A stretch of DNA of 64,000 nt from a bacterium D16-56 (GCA_003611875.1 RAYY01000005.1:124001-188000), one strand, 5' to 3'. Positions 52,632-62,900 are shown, counted from the stretch's first letter. Numbers and translations are program-made. The notes: generated from the sequence alone by a model not told the origin.

Positions 52632-53615
52632 TTATTTGCCGAAAAGCTCTGTCAGATCCTTATAATCTGCATCCCAGGCTGCCTTAAAATCTGCTGTGTT
52701 CATCCATCCCTGTCTCTGGTCTAAACCTTCCTGTTTTGCCCAATTCTGGAACTCATCGCTGGCAATAGCCTTCTCTGCCGCTGCCTCAAATGCCTTAATT
52801 GCGCCCTCCGGAGTTCCCTCGGTATAGAAAATGCCGCGGGACGGTCCAAAGAAACAATCCAGTCCTACTTCCTTTGCACACTCCACATTCTCCATGCCGG
52901 CCAGGCTCAGTCTTTCCTCTGTGCAGGAAAGAATCACCTTCATGTCGCCGGAAGCGATCATGGCAGAAACCTCAGCCGGTCCCACGCAGGCCAAATCTAC
53001 ATGTCCGCCGATTACGTCTGCATTGAGCTGAGACCCTTCCGTATAGGCAACCGGCTCCACCGTGCCGCCGAAACCAGCCTCAACACAAGCTGCATCCAGA
53101 CCAGTAATGGTCATAACGCCGCATTTCACCTTGCCTGGATTGGCTGCTATGTAATCGGTCAGCTCCTGATAATTATTGTAGGGTGAGGATGCGCCGGTAA
53201 CGAAAATATTGCAGTCATGCACCATCTGGCAAAGAGGATTGATCTTGCCATATACGTCATAATCCGTAGCCCCGGAAATCTGGGCCAGCATGGGGGACGG
53301 AGTACACATCAGATAGGTATAACCATCCGCCGGCTGACTGCATGCAAATTCCACCCCTGTAACACCGCCTGCACCAGACTTATTATTCACCACCACCGAA
53401 ACACCCAGCTCCTTCTCAAGTGCAGTTGCAAAGGTTCTTACCGTGGTATCCGCGCCGCCGCCTGTACCCCAGGGACAGATGATCTCAACCTTCCGCTCCC
53501 ACTTCCACTCTCCATTGTCCGCTGTCTTTGAACCGGAATCAGAACCTCCGCAGCCTGCCAGCGCCGCAGCCGCCAGTGCCGATACCATCGTCAATGCCAA
53601 CAACCTTTTCTTCAT
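52632..53615 (-). CDS. tctC: Tripartite tricarboxylate transporter, substrate-binding lipoprotein TctC
   Basis: Extracytoplasmic solute-binding protein of 327 residues with a lipobox (ALAGCGG, Cys about residue 21). The family start after the linker is VEIICPWGTGGGADTTVRTF, followed by VVVNNKSGAGGVTGVEFACS, both typical of the Bug/TctC fold. The ligand is a carboxylate by family; its identity is unknown. It is the first gene of the operon, with AAAGGAGAATGAGAGT upstream and a strong promoter at 53681-53709. Confidence 0.92.
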   Translation of the reverse strand: MKKRLLALTMVSALAAAALAGCGGSDSGSKTADNGEWKWERKVEIICPWGTGGGADTTVRTFATALEKELGVSVVVNNKSGAGGVTGVEFACSQPADGYTYLMCTPSPMLAQISGATDYDVYGKINPLCQMVHDCNIFVTGASSPYNNYQELTDYIAANPGKVKCGVMTITGLDAACVEAGFGGTVEPVAYTEGSQLNADVIGGHVDLACVGPAEVSAMIASGDMKVILSCTEERLSLAGMENVECAKEVGLDCFFGPSRGIFYTEGTPEGAIKAFEAAAEKAIASDEFQNWAKQEGLDQRQGWMNTADFKAAWDADYKDLTELFGK

Positions 53616-53680
53616 ACTCTCATTCTCCTTTTTCTTGTTTTTCCTGTCCTACATTCCTTCAAACAGGCTTCATGAGTCTT

Positions 53681-53709
53681 ATTATAATCACTTCTCAATA
53701 AAATAGCAA
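53681..53709 (-). promoter_or_regulatory. Promoter of tctCBA
   Basis: Minus strand -35 TTGCTA (53709-53704), 17-base spacer, perfect -10 TATAAT (53686-53681). Confidence 0.8.
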
Positions 53710-53845
53710 GTGTATTTTGTATATTTTTTACATTTTTATCTCGATTTTTTACCTTATAATTGTGCACTTATACCATACATAATAAAAAACCTATGGAATC
53801 TATTCTGATTTGATGAAAGAAAGCAATTATAAAAAAACGAAAAAA

Positions 53846-53868
53846 AAGCTGCCGCAAAACAGCAGCTT
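53846..53868 (-). terminator. Rho-independent terminator of the chromate transporter genes
   Basis: Minus-strand AAGCTGC (53868-53862) pairs with GCAGCTT (53852-53846) and is followed by a T-rich run. The remainder of 53710-54020 shows no gene or other structure I can name. Confidence 0.75.
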
Positions 53869-54020
53869 CCTGCAAGATACGATATTCCTATACTGCGAAT
53901 ATCTGCTTTGTCAGCTTTATCTTGATGCAGGATTGCGTTTTGCAGCAACCTTCTTTTTTATTCTCTCAGGCAAAGGGCCGAGGGCTGTCCTTACACGGCA
54001 TTTGGACCTTTTTTGAAAAA

Positions 54021-54548
54021 TCATCCAAAAATAAGCCCCAGCACAGCGGCAGTCAGAATCGTTTTAGGAATGGAGAGCTTTTTTCTGATCAAAAGAAAGC
54101 TGCTGATTCCTGCAATCAAAATCATGTTCCAGGAAATGGCGCCTTCCGGAAAATAAGTATGGAGCCCCAGAGTCACGGCAGCAGCCGCCAGCATCCCCAT
54201 ACTGGCCGGACGTACCCCCCGCAGCGCACTTTCTAAAAATTTATTTCCTTTCAAGCGGAAGATAAAATGTGCCGCTGCCATGGACAAGGTCAAAGAAGGC
54301 ATCATGACACCCAGGCTGGCACACAGGGCGCCGGACAATCCGGCGGTGCGCAGTCCCACAAAGGTCGCACAGTTAATTCCCAAAGACCCTGGCGTCATCT
54401 CGGCCACGGCTACGATATCCATCACCTCTGCCGCTGTCATCCATCCATATCTCAGCACCTCATCATTGATTACCGGAACCATGGTCATGCCTCCAAAGCT
54501 GCAAAAACCGATTTTCATGAAGGATAAAAACAGCCTAAGATAGATCAT
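54021..54548 (-). CDS. Chromate transporter (CHR family), second half-size subunit
   Basis: Membrane protein of 175 residues with one CHR domain. Family motifs are FCSFGGMTMVPVINDEVLRY near the start, AEMTPGSLGINCATFVGLRT (about 48-67) and GVMMPSLTLS. Short-chain CHR proteins work as pairs. It overlaps the upstream half by 14 bases. The true substrate in anaerobes may be another oxyanion; chromate is the family name. Confidence 0.88.
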   Translation of the reverse strand: MIYLRLFLSFMKIGFCSFGGMTMVPVINDEVLRYGWMTAAEVMDIVAVAEMTPGSLGINCATFVGLRTAGLSGALCASLGVMMPSLTLSMAAAHFIFRLKGNKFLESALRGVRPASMGMLAAAAVTLGLHTYFPEGAISWNMILIAGISSFLLIRKKLSIPKTILTAAVLGLIFG

Positions 54549-55092
54549 CCGGAATCTCCCCTCTCCATATTAGCAATCCTGCTATGAGAGCAGCTCCAAC
54601 CACCAGCAGCTTATTGATCTCGCTCAGCACACAAATCACAAACGTCACTGCCAGAATCATATAAGCAGACCGCCCCTGGATCGCCGTCTTCCTCAGCTTC
54701 AGGCAGGCGCTGATAATAATCGGCACCACCACGCTCCGCACACCGCATAAAATTTTCTCCATCCATACATTGTCCCGCAGAGAGGAATAAAAATAAGTCA
54801 CCAGCGCAATGGACACCAGCGCAGGGGCTGACAGTCCCACTGCTGCAGCCGCTGCGCCGGACACTCCGGCCATTGCGTAGCCGCAGAACACGGACATATT
54901 GATAATCATCACGCCGGGAAATGATTTGGCCAAAGACATATAATCCACAACCTGCTCCTCTGTCATCCAATGCCTCTTATCCACGAACTCATTCTGCATC
55001 TGGGCAATAATACTCCACCCGCCGCCAAAGGTAAACAGCCCGATTTTTGCCATAATAAAGAATATTGTGCCTAACCTTCTGCATCTTCCCAT
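54535..55092 (-). CDS. Chromate transporter (CHR family), first half-size subunit
   Basis: Membrane protein of 185 residues with one CHR domain: IGLFTFGGGWSIIAQMQNEF at about 17-36, then SLAKSFPGVMIINMSVFCGY, and five to six helices. Partner of the overlapping gene at 54021-54548. The start follows AGGAGAGCTTTGGT. Confidence 0.88.
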   Translation of the reverse strand: MGRCRRLGTIFFIMAKIGLFTFGGGWSIIAQMQNEFVDKRHWMTEEQVVDYMSLAKSFPGVMIINMSVFCGYAMAGVSGAAAAAVGLSAPALVSIALVTYFYSSLRDNVWMEKILCGVRSVVVPIIISACLKLRKTAIQGRSAYMILAVTFVICVLSEINKLLVVGAALIAGLLIWRGEIPDDLS

Positions 55093-55289
55093 ACCAAAGC
55101 TCTCCTGCCTTCTCCATTTTATCCTGTGTTCCCGTTCTTCTGGTCTTCATAGGTGTTTAAGATAATCATAAGCAGCTTTTCAGGTAATGTCAAATAGCAA
55201 AATTCTATGATTGCCATAGTTTTCACAGAATGGAAAAACAATGACCATTCCATAGAAGCCGGCGAGGCACCGGTTGTACCGCCAAAGCC

Positions 55290-55988
55290 TTATCCTACTC
55301 CAAAATCGGTGACTTCGTATAAAACCTCCACCGCCGGGTCGGAAAAGAGCCAGGAATACTCCTTCATGAACCACCGTACCAGCTCCGGATCCCGCCGGAT
55401 CGATGTAGTATTATCATTATATACATTAATTGTTCCCATACGGAAATACTTTTTCAGACAGGAAATATCATACTCGATCATCTCTTTGGTCTGCCCCTTG
55501 ATACCTACCATAATACAGGGCGAATCAAAATACTCCGCCACCTGCTTCGGATCCGTAAAATCTGCATTTTTATTTAATACCTTTTGTCGAAAATCATAAT
55601 CAAAGGTCTCAACCCCGATCTTGAGCACTGCCGGAACCTTCAGCCTTCGGCGCAGGCCGGCTGTCTGTTTGCGGTATATCCAATGAGACTCAAAAAATAC
55701 TTCCTGAATCTGTTTCTCCTCAATGACCTTTATAATATCCTCAAAGGTCTGCCCCGGAAGCTCAAAACAGCTTCCGGAATTGATCACTTCCAGCCTTCCA
55801 TAGTCCCCTGTTACCTGCCTTAAAACCTGCCGGTTTAAGGATACCATAGCCGCCTCATCCCTGCCGTTGTCTTCAATGTAATCGCAAAAAGAGCATTTCC
55901 CCCATACACAGGGAAAGGAACGCAGAAGACAGATCTCCCTGGGATGCTTTTGGGTGATCCTGCTATAGCGCCTCTCCGGAATGCCCAC
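55290..55988 (-). CDS. queL: Queuine lyase-like radical SAM enzyme (QueL)
   Basis: Radical SAM protein of 232 residues. The cluster motif is C27-x4-C32-x2-C35 (CVWGKCSFC), followed by a short TIM-barrel-like body with LEVINSGSCFELP, EVFFESHWIYRKQ and LKIGVETFDYDFR. In Clostridioides difficile a gene of this type, grouped with a nucleoside hydrolase and an ECF S-component, is the queuine lyase that releases 7-aminomethyl-deazaguanine (preQ1) from queuine. The same three genes occur here behind a preQ1-I riboswitch. Start GTG 55988, overlapping qrtT by 26 bases, with AAGGAG upstream. Function is assigned from family size and context. Confidence 0.8.
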   Translation of the reverse strand: MGIPERRYSRITQKHPREICLLRSFPCVWGKCSFCDYIEDNGRDEAAMVSLNRQVLRQVTGDYGRLEVINSGSCFELPGQTFEDIIKVIEEKQIQEVFFESHWIYRKQTAGLRRRLKVPAVLKIGVETFDYDFRQKVLNKNADFTDPKQVAEYFDSPCIMVGIKGQTKEMIEYDISCLKKYFRMGTINVYNDNTTSIRRDPELVRWFMKEYSWLFSDPAVEVLYEVTDFGVG

Positions 55989-56565
55989 CTCCCGTTTCTC
56001 CTTTCCATTTGCATTTCAAATCATATGGCAAGGTCCGCAGCAGAACTGCCACAAAAAATATGCTGATAAGACGGTCCGCATAATCCGTAACCATCTGTAC
56101 CAGAAAAATGCTTGCCGTCATGCCAAGAGGCGTCCTTGCCAGAAGCTGCACCAGAATCATGGAGCCGGAAGATGTGATCCCGCCGAATACCACCGCACAG
56201 ATCGCAGAGCTGACAAAGGTCCCCGGCACAGCCACAAGCATGGCAGCCAGCCACATCCTCCTTTTTTCTGCCAGATGCATTTTCCAGACCAGACCGGACA
56301 TCAGACCCACAAGCATTCCTGCCGGTGCAAAATACAAAGAATAAATATCAATCGTCATTCCTAAAACGAGCCCGCTGAGCAGGCTGGGCATCATTCCGTA
56401 AACCGGCCCCAGCATGGCCCCTGCCATAACCGTGCCAATGCTGTCCAAATAAACAGGCAGCCGAAGTGTCAGGGCAAGCTGTGCCCCTGCCGCATTCATC
56501 ACCACCGCCATGCCGATCAGGCAAAGACGGTATACGGAAATCCCTGTTTTCCTTTGACAATTCAT
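55963..56565 (-). CDS. qrtT: ECF transporter S-component for queuosine/queuine salvage (QrtT-like)
   Basis: Membrane protein of 200 residues with six predicted helices (about 10-185), for example LCLIGMAVVMNAAGAQLAL and LDSIGTVMAGAMLGPVYGMM, the general ECF S-component pattern. It needs the shared EcfAAT module, which is not in the window. Position between queK and queL, downstream of a preQ1-I riboswitch, indicates queuosine or queuine as substrate. ATG 56565 is chosen because AAAGGGAGG lies upstream; another in-frame ATG at 56610 has none. Confidence 0.75.
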   Translation of the reverse strand: MNCQRKTGISVYRLCLIGMAVVMNAAGAQLALTLRLPVYLDSIGTVMAGAMLGPVYGMMPSLLSGLVLGMTIDIYSLYFAPAGMLVGLMSGLVWKMHLAEKRRMWLAAMLVAVPGTFVSSAICAVVFGGITSSGSMILVQLLARTPLGMTASIFLVQMVTDYADRLISIFFVAVLLRTLPYDLKCKWKGETGGGHSGEAL

Positions 56566-56668
56566 TTTGCCGTCATCCTCCCTTTTATCAAATATAAAAT
56601 GCATCCCCATGTGCTGATTCCCGTCACATGCCCGATGGTCAAAGCATCATTGGATCTCTGACTTCTGA

Positions 56669-57646
56669 TTACCGGATCAGCTTTTTAAGCAAATCCAGGT
56701 CCTGTTCCTCCACCTTTAAAAGCCTTCCAAAAAACATCTTGAAAAACCGCTCCGGATCTGTCCTGGTCAAAATCACTCCATTGGCTTTTCTGCGGTAAAA
56801 ATTCTGCGCATCCACCACGCTTTGGCCAATGGAAATCCCTTCTGTCTCAATCTCCGTATAGGCTTCAAAGCCCTCACACAGTGTCCGGTCAACAAAGTAG
56901 GCCACTGCCAGCGGGTCATTGATCACACAGCCGATCAGATGCTCCCATTCCCAATGAAAATCAAAATAAAACTTCGTAATCGCCTGAACAAATTCTCCCA
57001 AATCCCGGTTCAGCCGCTTAAGATATTCCAAAAGATCCGGCGTCAATACAATCTTTCTGGTCACATCCAGCCCTACCATATGGATCCTTTTGCCTATGCG
57101 GGCTGCTGTCTGATAGACCAATGCCGCCCCATGCGGATCTGCCCAATAATTATACTCTGCCACCGGAGAACAATTTCCATGACTGCGGTAATTCCCTCCC
57201 ATGGAAACCAGCTCCTCGATCCGGGCAAATGCCTCCGGAGCCCTCTCAATAAGCCGTGCCAGATTTGTCATAGGTCCCAATGCGATCACAGAGCATCCGC
57301 CCTTTAAAAGCTCTCCTGCCATATATTCCACGGCATTTACAGGCTGCTCGTACCCTGGCACCTCCGGCAGAAAGCTCTCTCCCAGCCCATCCGCCCCATG
57401 GGTATCCAATGCGCTGACATATTCTTTCTTCATGGGCTTTTCCTCTCCCTTAAAAATCGGAATATCCAGCCGTCCCATCTTCTTTAAAATCTTCTTCCCA
57501 TTGGAAAATCCCATGTCCACCGGGCCGTTTCCGCACACAATCGTAATTCCGGCCACCAAAAGCTCCTCCATGGAAAGGGCCAGCATCAATGCCAGACTGT
57601 CGTCAATCCCCGGATCGCAGTCAATAATCACCTTTTTTCTTTCCAT
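56669..57646 (-). CDS. queK: Nucleoside hydrolase, queuosine hydrolase-like (QueK)
   Basis: Protein of 325 residues in the inosine-uridine nucleoside hydrolase family. The calcium-binding start is KVIIDCDPGIDDSLAL (about 4-19); EYNYWADPHGAALVYQ and a C-terminal CVINDPLAVAYFVD supply further active-site residues. In C. difficile the homologue in this gene group hydrolyses queuosine to queuine. First gene of queK - qrtT - queL. ATG 57646 has GGAG at five bases. The open frame reaches 57754 but crosses the leader terminator. Strict proof of substrate needs assay; a purine or pyrimidine hydrolase is the alternative. Confidence 0.82.
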   Translation of the reverse strand: MERKKVIIDCDPGIDDSLALMLALSMEELLVAGITIVCGNGPVDMGFSNGKKILKKMGRLDIPIFKGEEKPMKKEYVSALDTHGADGLGESFLPEVPGYEQPVNAVEYMAGELLKGGCSVIALGPMTNLARLIERAPEAFARIEELVSMGGNYRSHGNCSPVAEYNYWADPHGAALVYQTAARIGKRIHMVGLDVTRKIVLTPDLLEYLKRLNRDLGEFVQAITKFYFDFHWEWEHLIGCVINDPLAVAYFVDRTLCEGFEAYTEIETEGISIGQSVVDAQNFYRRKANGVILTRTDPERFFKMFFGRLLKVEEQDLDLLKKLIR

Positions 57647-57679
57647 CATCTCTCCACTTCCACTGCAAAATAAGCACAG

Positions 57680-57744
57680 AAAAAAAGCGCTGTTTTGCTG
57701 GTATCCAAACGAAACTCCTCCAATGACCATACAAAAACAGCACT
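57680..57744 (-). terminator. Expression-platform terminator of the queK leader
   Basis: Minus-strand AGTGCTGTTTTTG (57744-57732) pairs with CAAAACAGCGCT (57697-57686), followed by seven Ts. It lies between the preQ1-I aptamer and the queK ribosome site, where a ligand-controlled terminator is expected. Confidence 0.7.
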
Positions 57745-57763
57745 CTGCAGTCACAGCGTGTGT

Positions 57764-57804
57764 CCTTAGCCTAGTTTTTTATACTGGGAGGTTTTCGAAC
57801 CAGC
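57764..57804 (-). promoter_or_regulatory. preQ1-I riboswitch aptamer
   Basis: Minus-strand sequence has the compact H-type pseudoknot pattern of class I: stem CTGG ... CCAG around TTCGAAAACCTC, then the A-rich tail TATAAAAAACTAGG with a pairing ACTAGG end. It is followed by a terminator and the queK operon. The match to the preQ1-I consensus, including the TATAAAAAACTA tail, is strong. Confidence 0.85.
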
Positions 57805-57886
57805 TTTATAACGCAATATCTGTCTGCAGCTTGCCATGTACCTTGTCATATACGGCCTGACAGAGCAGATCTGCCTTTGCTTTGAC

Positions 57887-57915
57887 AGTATACCACAAAA
57901 AGGAAAAGACCGCAA
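57887..57915 (-). promoter_or_regulatory. Promoter of the queK operon, inside the MCP terminator
   Basis: Minus strand -35 TTGCGG (57915-57910), 17-base spacer, -10 TATACT (57892-57887). The -35 falls in the loop of the hairpin 57897-57930. Confidence 0.7.
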
Positions 57916-57930
57916 GGACTTTTCCTTTTT
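57897..57930 (-). terminator. Terminator of the chemotaxis receptor gene
   Basis: AAAAAGGAAAAG (57897-57908) and CTTTTCCTTTTT (57919-57930) form a perfect 12-base stem with a 10-base loop, ending in Ts on the minus strand, 54 bases past the MCP stop. Its loop contains the queK -35 element. Confidence 0.8.
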
Positions 57931-57983
57931 CATGAAACATTTCTGTCAAACTTGTTACCCGATCCTATATGGAACAGCCGCCC

Positions 57984-59654
57984 CTACATTTTGCGAAGCT
58001 GGAAGGTTTCCACAAGCTGTTTCAGCACATTGGCCTGGGCGCTAAGCTCCTGGCTGGTGGCTGAGCTCTCCTCAGCGGTAGAGGAATTGGTCTGTACCAC
58101 GCTGGAAATCTGGCTGATCTGATTCTGGATCTGTTCTACTGCCTCTGCCTGGGTCTGTGCATCGTCAGCAATTCCCGTGATCATTTCCACGACTCCGTGA
58201 GCGCCTTTCACTACACTTTCCAGTCGTTCCGCAGTGGCGCCTGCGATTTGTGTTCCCTGATTCACTGCAGCAATCGAACGCCCGATCAGAGCGGAAGTAG
58301 ACTGAGACGCCTCCGCACTCTTGGCTGCCAGGTTGCGGACTTCATCGGCTACCACGGCAAATCCCTTGCCTGCCGTACCTGCACGAGCTGCCTCTACAGC
58401 AGCATTCAAGGCAAGAATATTGGTCTGGAAAGCGATATCCTCAATGGTCTTAATAATCTTTTCAATTTCTTTGGAGCTGCAGGAAATTTCTTCCATTGCA
58501 GTAATCATTTCCTGCATCTTTTGGTTGCCCTCAGTAAGCTGACTGCCCATCCCTCCAACCTGCTCCCGGGCCATCCTGGCATTCACTGCCGTTTGCTTCA
58601 CACTGTCCGTCACAGAGCGGATGGTTTCTTCCAGCTCCTCCACTGCACTGGTCTGCTGAACAGAGCCCTGGCTAAGCGCCTGGGAAGCAGTAGACATCTG
58701 CTCCGCTCCGCCGGAAACTTGTTCCGCACCGGTCACGATCTGCCCCATTGTATTGTTAAGCTTTTGAAGAATATCGTTTAAGGATGTACGGATAGAAGCA
58801 AAATCCCCCACATACTCCTGCGTGATCTGTGCTGTCAGATTACCTTCTGCAATCGCCTCCAGCATATTAGAGATCTCGCCGATGTAATCTCTCAAACGGC
58901 GAATGGTACGGTCAAAACATTTTGACAAAATTCCGATCTCATCGTCAGAATGAATGCCTACCATCATTGTCTGATGCTGATTCAGCCCCAGATCGCCCTG
59001 CTCCAGAGTCTCAGCCAAGATGGTTAACCGAAACAGAGGAGCAGAAACCGTCTTTTTCAGGTAGATCCCTACAATCATGATACCTAAAATAATCAGCACC
59101 ACGCCAATCAGACAGGTCAGCACCACCGTCAGTTTAATCTGTCTGGTAGCAGACGACATGGAGATTCCGGCGAAAATCAGACCGTCAATCTGGCCGTCGG
59201 CATCATAGGTAGGGGCATAAGAGCATAAATGCTCCTCTCCTAAAATCGTAGCCCGCCCCACATAGCTCCTGCCCTGCTTCAGCACTATATCAGCAATCTC
59301 GGCGGAAAGGCGGGTTCCCACCGCTCTCGTTCCATTTTGCTGAATCGTGGTATAAGCCCGTTCATCTCCGTGAAAAATAGTGAACTCACACTCCATTTCC
59401 TGTTTCAGCGCATCTAAAAGTGCAGTTTTGTCATCTGGTCCGGAATAAGAGGCCAGCTCGTTCGCCAGCACATTTGTACCGCTTACACACTCTTTTTGCA
59501 TCATAGACATGGTCAGCCGATAAAACATCAGCACACACAGTATCAATACCAGGGTAATGCTCACGCCCAGCATTCCTGCAACCAGGTTCCCAACCTTACG
59601 TCCAATATGCTTGATCTTTTGCTTGTCGTCTTCACCGTATGCAAAATGTTCCAT
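57984..59654 (-). CDS. Methyl-accepting chemotaxis protein
   Basis: Transmembrane chemoreceptor of 556 residues. First membrane helix about 25-50, periplasmic Cache-like sensor (about 51-185, with [20 protein letters not shown]), second helix about 187-212, HAMP (to about 270), and a cytoplasmic signalling domain whose hairpin tip reads [20 protein letters not shown] and [15 protein letters not shown], the CheA/CheW contact site. The start ATG 59654 has TTGGAG upstream; the GTG at 59663 lies inside that site. It has a long leader with a predicted attenuator. The ligand is unknown, and no flagellar or che gene is in the window. Confidence 0.92.
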   Translation of the reverse strand: MEHFAYGEDDKQKIKHIGRKVGNLVAGMLGVSITLVLILCVLMFYRLTMSMMQKECVSGTNVLANELASYSGPDDKTALLDALKQEMECEFTIFHGDERAYTTIQQNGTRAVGTRLSAEIADIVLKQGRSYVGRATILGEEHLCSYAPTYDADGQIDGLIFAGISMSSATRQIKLTVVLTCLIGVVLIILGIMIVGIYLKKTVSAPLFRLTILAETLEQGDLGLNQHQTMMVGIHSDDEIGILSKCFDRTIRRLRDYIGEISNMLEAIAEGNLTAQITQEYVGDFASIRTSLNDILQKLNNTMGQIVTGAEQVSGGAEQMSTASQALSQGSVQQTSAVEELEETIRSVTDSVKQTAVNARMAREQVGGMGSQLTEGNQKMQEMITAMEEISCSSKEIEKIIKTIEDIAFQTNILALNAAVEAARAGTAGKGFAVVADEVRNLAAKSAEASQSTSALIGRSIAAVNQGTQIAGATAERLESVVKGAHGVVEMITGIADDAQTQAEAVEQIQNQISQISSVVQTNSSTAEESSATSQELSAQANVLKQLVETFQLRKM

Positions 59655-59762
59655 ATCTTTCACTCCAAATTCATTTTAATATTTATGCCCAAAGGACATT
59701 CCTTAATACCTGCTCTTTCCGTGCAGAGGGCGCTTCGCGCCATAAGTTATACATAAAAGAAG

Positions 59763-59800
59763 CCCCCATTATGGAGATCTTATCCAGTTTCCATTGGGGG
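59763..59800 (-). terminator. Attenuator-like hairpin in the MCP leader
   Basis: Minus-strand CCCCCAATGGA (59800-59790) pairs with TCCATAATGGGGG (59775-59763) and is followed by CTTCTTTTATG, about 110 bases before the MCP start. Upstream, within the same leader, CCTCTGCC ... GGGCAGAAGG forms another hairpin near 59860. A leader of this plan suggests a riboswitch or other attenuation; it does not match c-di-GMP-I or -II as I know them. Confidence 0.6.
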
Positions 59801-59896
59801 AGTATTTCGATTAATCAAATGGCTGTCACCTGTCTCGGGAAATTCAGAATCCTTCTGCCCCGCGGCAGAGGCAATGAATGGTAAACACCGCTAAAA

Positions 59897-59925
59897 AGTA
59901 TATCATAAATTCCCGAAAAATGGAA
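59897..59925 (-). promoter_or_regulatory. Promoter of the MCP gene
   Basis: Minus strand -35 TTCCAT (59925-59920), 17-base spacer, -10 TATACT (59902-59897). Leader about 235 nt. Confidence 0.6.
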
Positions 59926-59953
59926 GGTATTTGTACGGCAAAAAAGTTCTCTT

Positions 59954-62900
59954 TTATATCCGTATCCTGATCTCCCCCGGAACCAGCGCCTTCTCACACC
60001 GCTCCTTCAGATAAGCCATCATTTCCTCCTTGTCCGTCTCCTTTCCTTCCCAGACCACATCTGCCCGGAGAATCAGCTTATTCCCTTCTCCATACCTTAC
60101 ATAAGCCTGGGCGTCCTTAACCCCATGGTATTCCCGCAAAATTCTCTCCAATCTCTCCAAATCCAGGAAATTCCGTCCCATAATCCCTTCCTGCATAATG
60201 GTCCTGCCGCCATTCTCCAGAAAGTCAATCCCGCCGTCCGGAAGAATCCTGGCAATGCGCCCGGTCTGATACAGCTCTCCCGGCCCATAAGGATTGGTGA
60301 TCTTATCCACCCACCCCACCGTAGGATGATCCATAATGTACAGATTTCCCCATGCCCCAAAAGGCTGTTTCCTGCACTCATCATGAAACACATAAGCCTT
60401 TACCCTGGTATCCCGGCTCACACAGTCAATCAGCTCGCAGCCTGCCTCCCGGTTCAAAGCCCCTGCTGTAATCCGGTAATGCTTGGGGAACACGGTCTCC
60501 GGCAGATGCTTTCTTAAACGCCGCACAGACGGCTCCTCCTGCATGGCCTCCACAATCGTCTCCAGACAAACCAGGAAAATCTTAAGCTGCATCCGGTCAA
60601 ACCGGTTCGTCCAGTAGCGCAGCTCATAAAAATAGCCATTGTCATCCGACATTACCTGCAGATGGAACGGCAGGGAATCCAACTGGAGCCTCAGCCGCTC
60701 TGCCGGCGCATTGCCTACCTGACTGATGTTCAAAATGTCTCCCTGATACTGGAAAAACATCTCATCTGCGTGAAGATTGGAAATATAACATCTCATCGTA
60801 TCCATAATCTGCTGACCGGATCTTTGAAGGAGCTGGGGCACCGTCTCATGAGCCACATTGGTATACCGGAAATAATAGGTCAGAAACAGGGGGCCTGCCA
60901 GACGCGCCCAGCGGCTGTCTGTTCTTCCGCTGTGAATGCTGGTGCTGACCGTATCCTTTTCATTGCTGAAAATGCTGATACAGTAATTGTATGCCGTCAA
61001 AAATATAACATTCTCCGACACGCTGAATCTGCGTCCAAAGCCAGTCAGCTTCTTTCGGTTCAGGCTCTCAAACCGCCCTTTTAAAACGGCATTTTCCCCG
61101 GATGCCAGGTCATAGGAATCCTTCCGGTTCAAAATACTCTTGCGAATCCTAAACCCTTCCATCAGCTTTCTGAAATATGCCTCATTTTCCGTCCGAAGCC
61201 CTCTGGCGTCCCGGTCCTTTTCATCCAAAATATACTCAAAAAAGGTGTATTTTTCCTTTTCCACCGGTTCTCCGGCATAAAGAGCATTGATATCCTCCAA
61301 AAGCACATTCATGGTGATCCCATCTCCCATAATATGTGCAATGTCAAAATACAGATACCGGGAGGCTTCTGTCCGGTAGATTCCCACATGGTACAGCGGC
61401 TCATTTTCCGTATACAGATATGGCTTTAGCAGCCCCTTTTTGTGTTCCTCCCACTGTTCCTCACTCAGATCCACAATGGGAATCTCCACCCGCCGCTCAT
61501 CGTGGCGCAGGTTGTGAAACGCCCCCTCATAAAGCTGCACTACGGCTTTCAGCCCGGGATGAATGTCAAACACATCCTCCGCCGCTTTTTTCAGCCTTTC
61601 TAAGTCTACACTCTCATCCAGCTTAAACAAAAACGGCAGATTAGCCGTGGTGTTTCCCCGCATCACATAGGCAAAATAAAGCTGCAGGTTGGTCAGGGGA
61701 TACACATCCCGAACCGTAAAATCCACCGGCTCTCGATTCCGTTCTTCCTTTATAAATGCTTCCAGCTCCAGAACGGTCCCATGATCCGTCAAATCCCTTA
61801 ACGTCATAGAAACCCCTGCCAGTTCATACAGGTCTGAGAGAAGCATTACGCTGCCTAGGGAATCCAAGCCTACTGTATACAGATCCGTGTCAATGCCAAA
61901 ACGCCTATGTCCCAAAACCGCAGAAATACAGTCATAAATCTGGGCCTGCAGCTCATTTTCCGGCTGCCGGACATTTTTCAGCTCCTCCTGCTCTTTCTTC
62001 TTCTGGGTGAAATACTGGCTGCGGATAATCTTTTTTGAGGAGGTCTTGGCAAAGGGAACCTCCCGAATCCGGAAATTCATAATACGCTTATAGGTAGGCA
62101 AGGTCTCATTGTGCATTTTAATGATCTCACTGACCACGCTGTGAATGTCTGTGATCCCTGCCACCTCTATGTATTTAAAGTTGGGATACACCTCTGCCGT
62201 AACCCGGTCATCCTCACCAAATACCAGGATGTCTTCGATAACCCGGTCGTCCTCAAACAGATTCTCGATCTGCTCCGGAGCCACATTTTCCCCATTGCTT
62301 AAAATGATCAAATTCTTCTTTCTTCCGGTCAGGTAAAGGAATCCTTCTTCATCTACATAGCCTAAATCTCCGGTACACAGCCATCCGTCCGCTGTCATAA
62401 CCTCAGCCGTCTTATCTGGTTCCTTGTAATAGCCCATCATCACCGACGGGCTCTTGACCTGGATCTCCCCCTCCACGATCCGCACCTGGCATCCGTCTAC
62501 GATCCGCCCTACGGATGCCACCTTGTCAGGCCGGTTCCAGTCCGGAGAAGAAATCTTGGGAGAACACTCCGACATTCCATAACCCTGGGCAATGGAAATG
62601 CCTAAGCTTCTGTAATTTTCCGCCAGATCCGGCGCTAAATAGCCGCCGCCGCTGATGATCTTGTGAAGCTGCTTTCCCAATACCTGAGAGCGCACCTTTC
62701 CTACCGGCTGCCCGGTCTGCCGGGACATAATGGCAATCCGGTTATAAAGGGTCTTGGCAATCATGGGCACCATACGGATCGCCGACGGCTGGAACAGCTG
62801 AATGTGGGCAGCCAGCTTTGCCATATCCCGGTTCAGGCACAGAGTTCCCCCATAGCGGATAACAATCAGTACATCCCCGTTAATGCAAAACACGTGATGG

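Noticed and set aside
53931-54015. Possible small RNA between tctC and the chromate transporter genes
   Set aside because: No promoter and no stable fold beyond the terminator at 53846-53868 could be shown.
57647-57754. N-terminal extension of the nucleoside hydrolase
   Set aside because: The extra codons overlap the leader terminator; the ribosome site and family alignment support the start at 57646.
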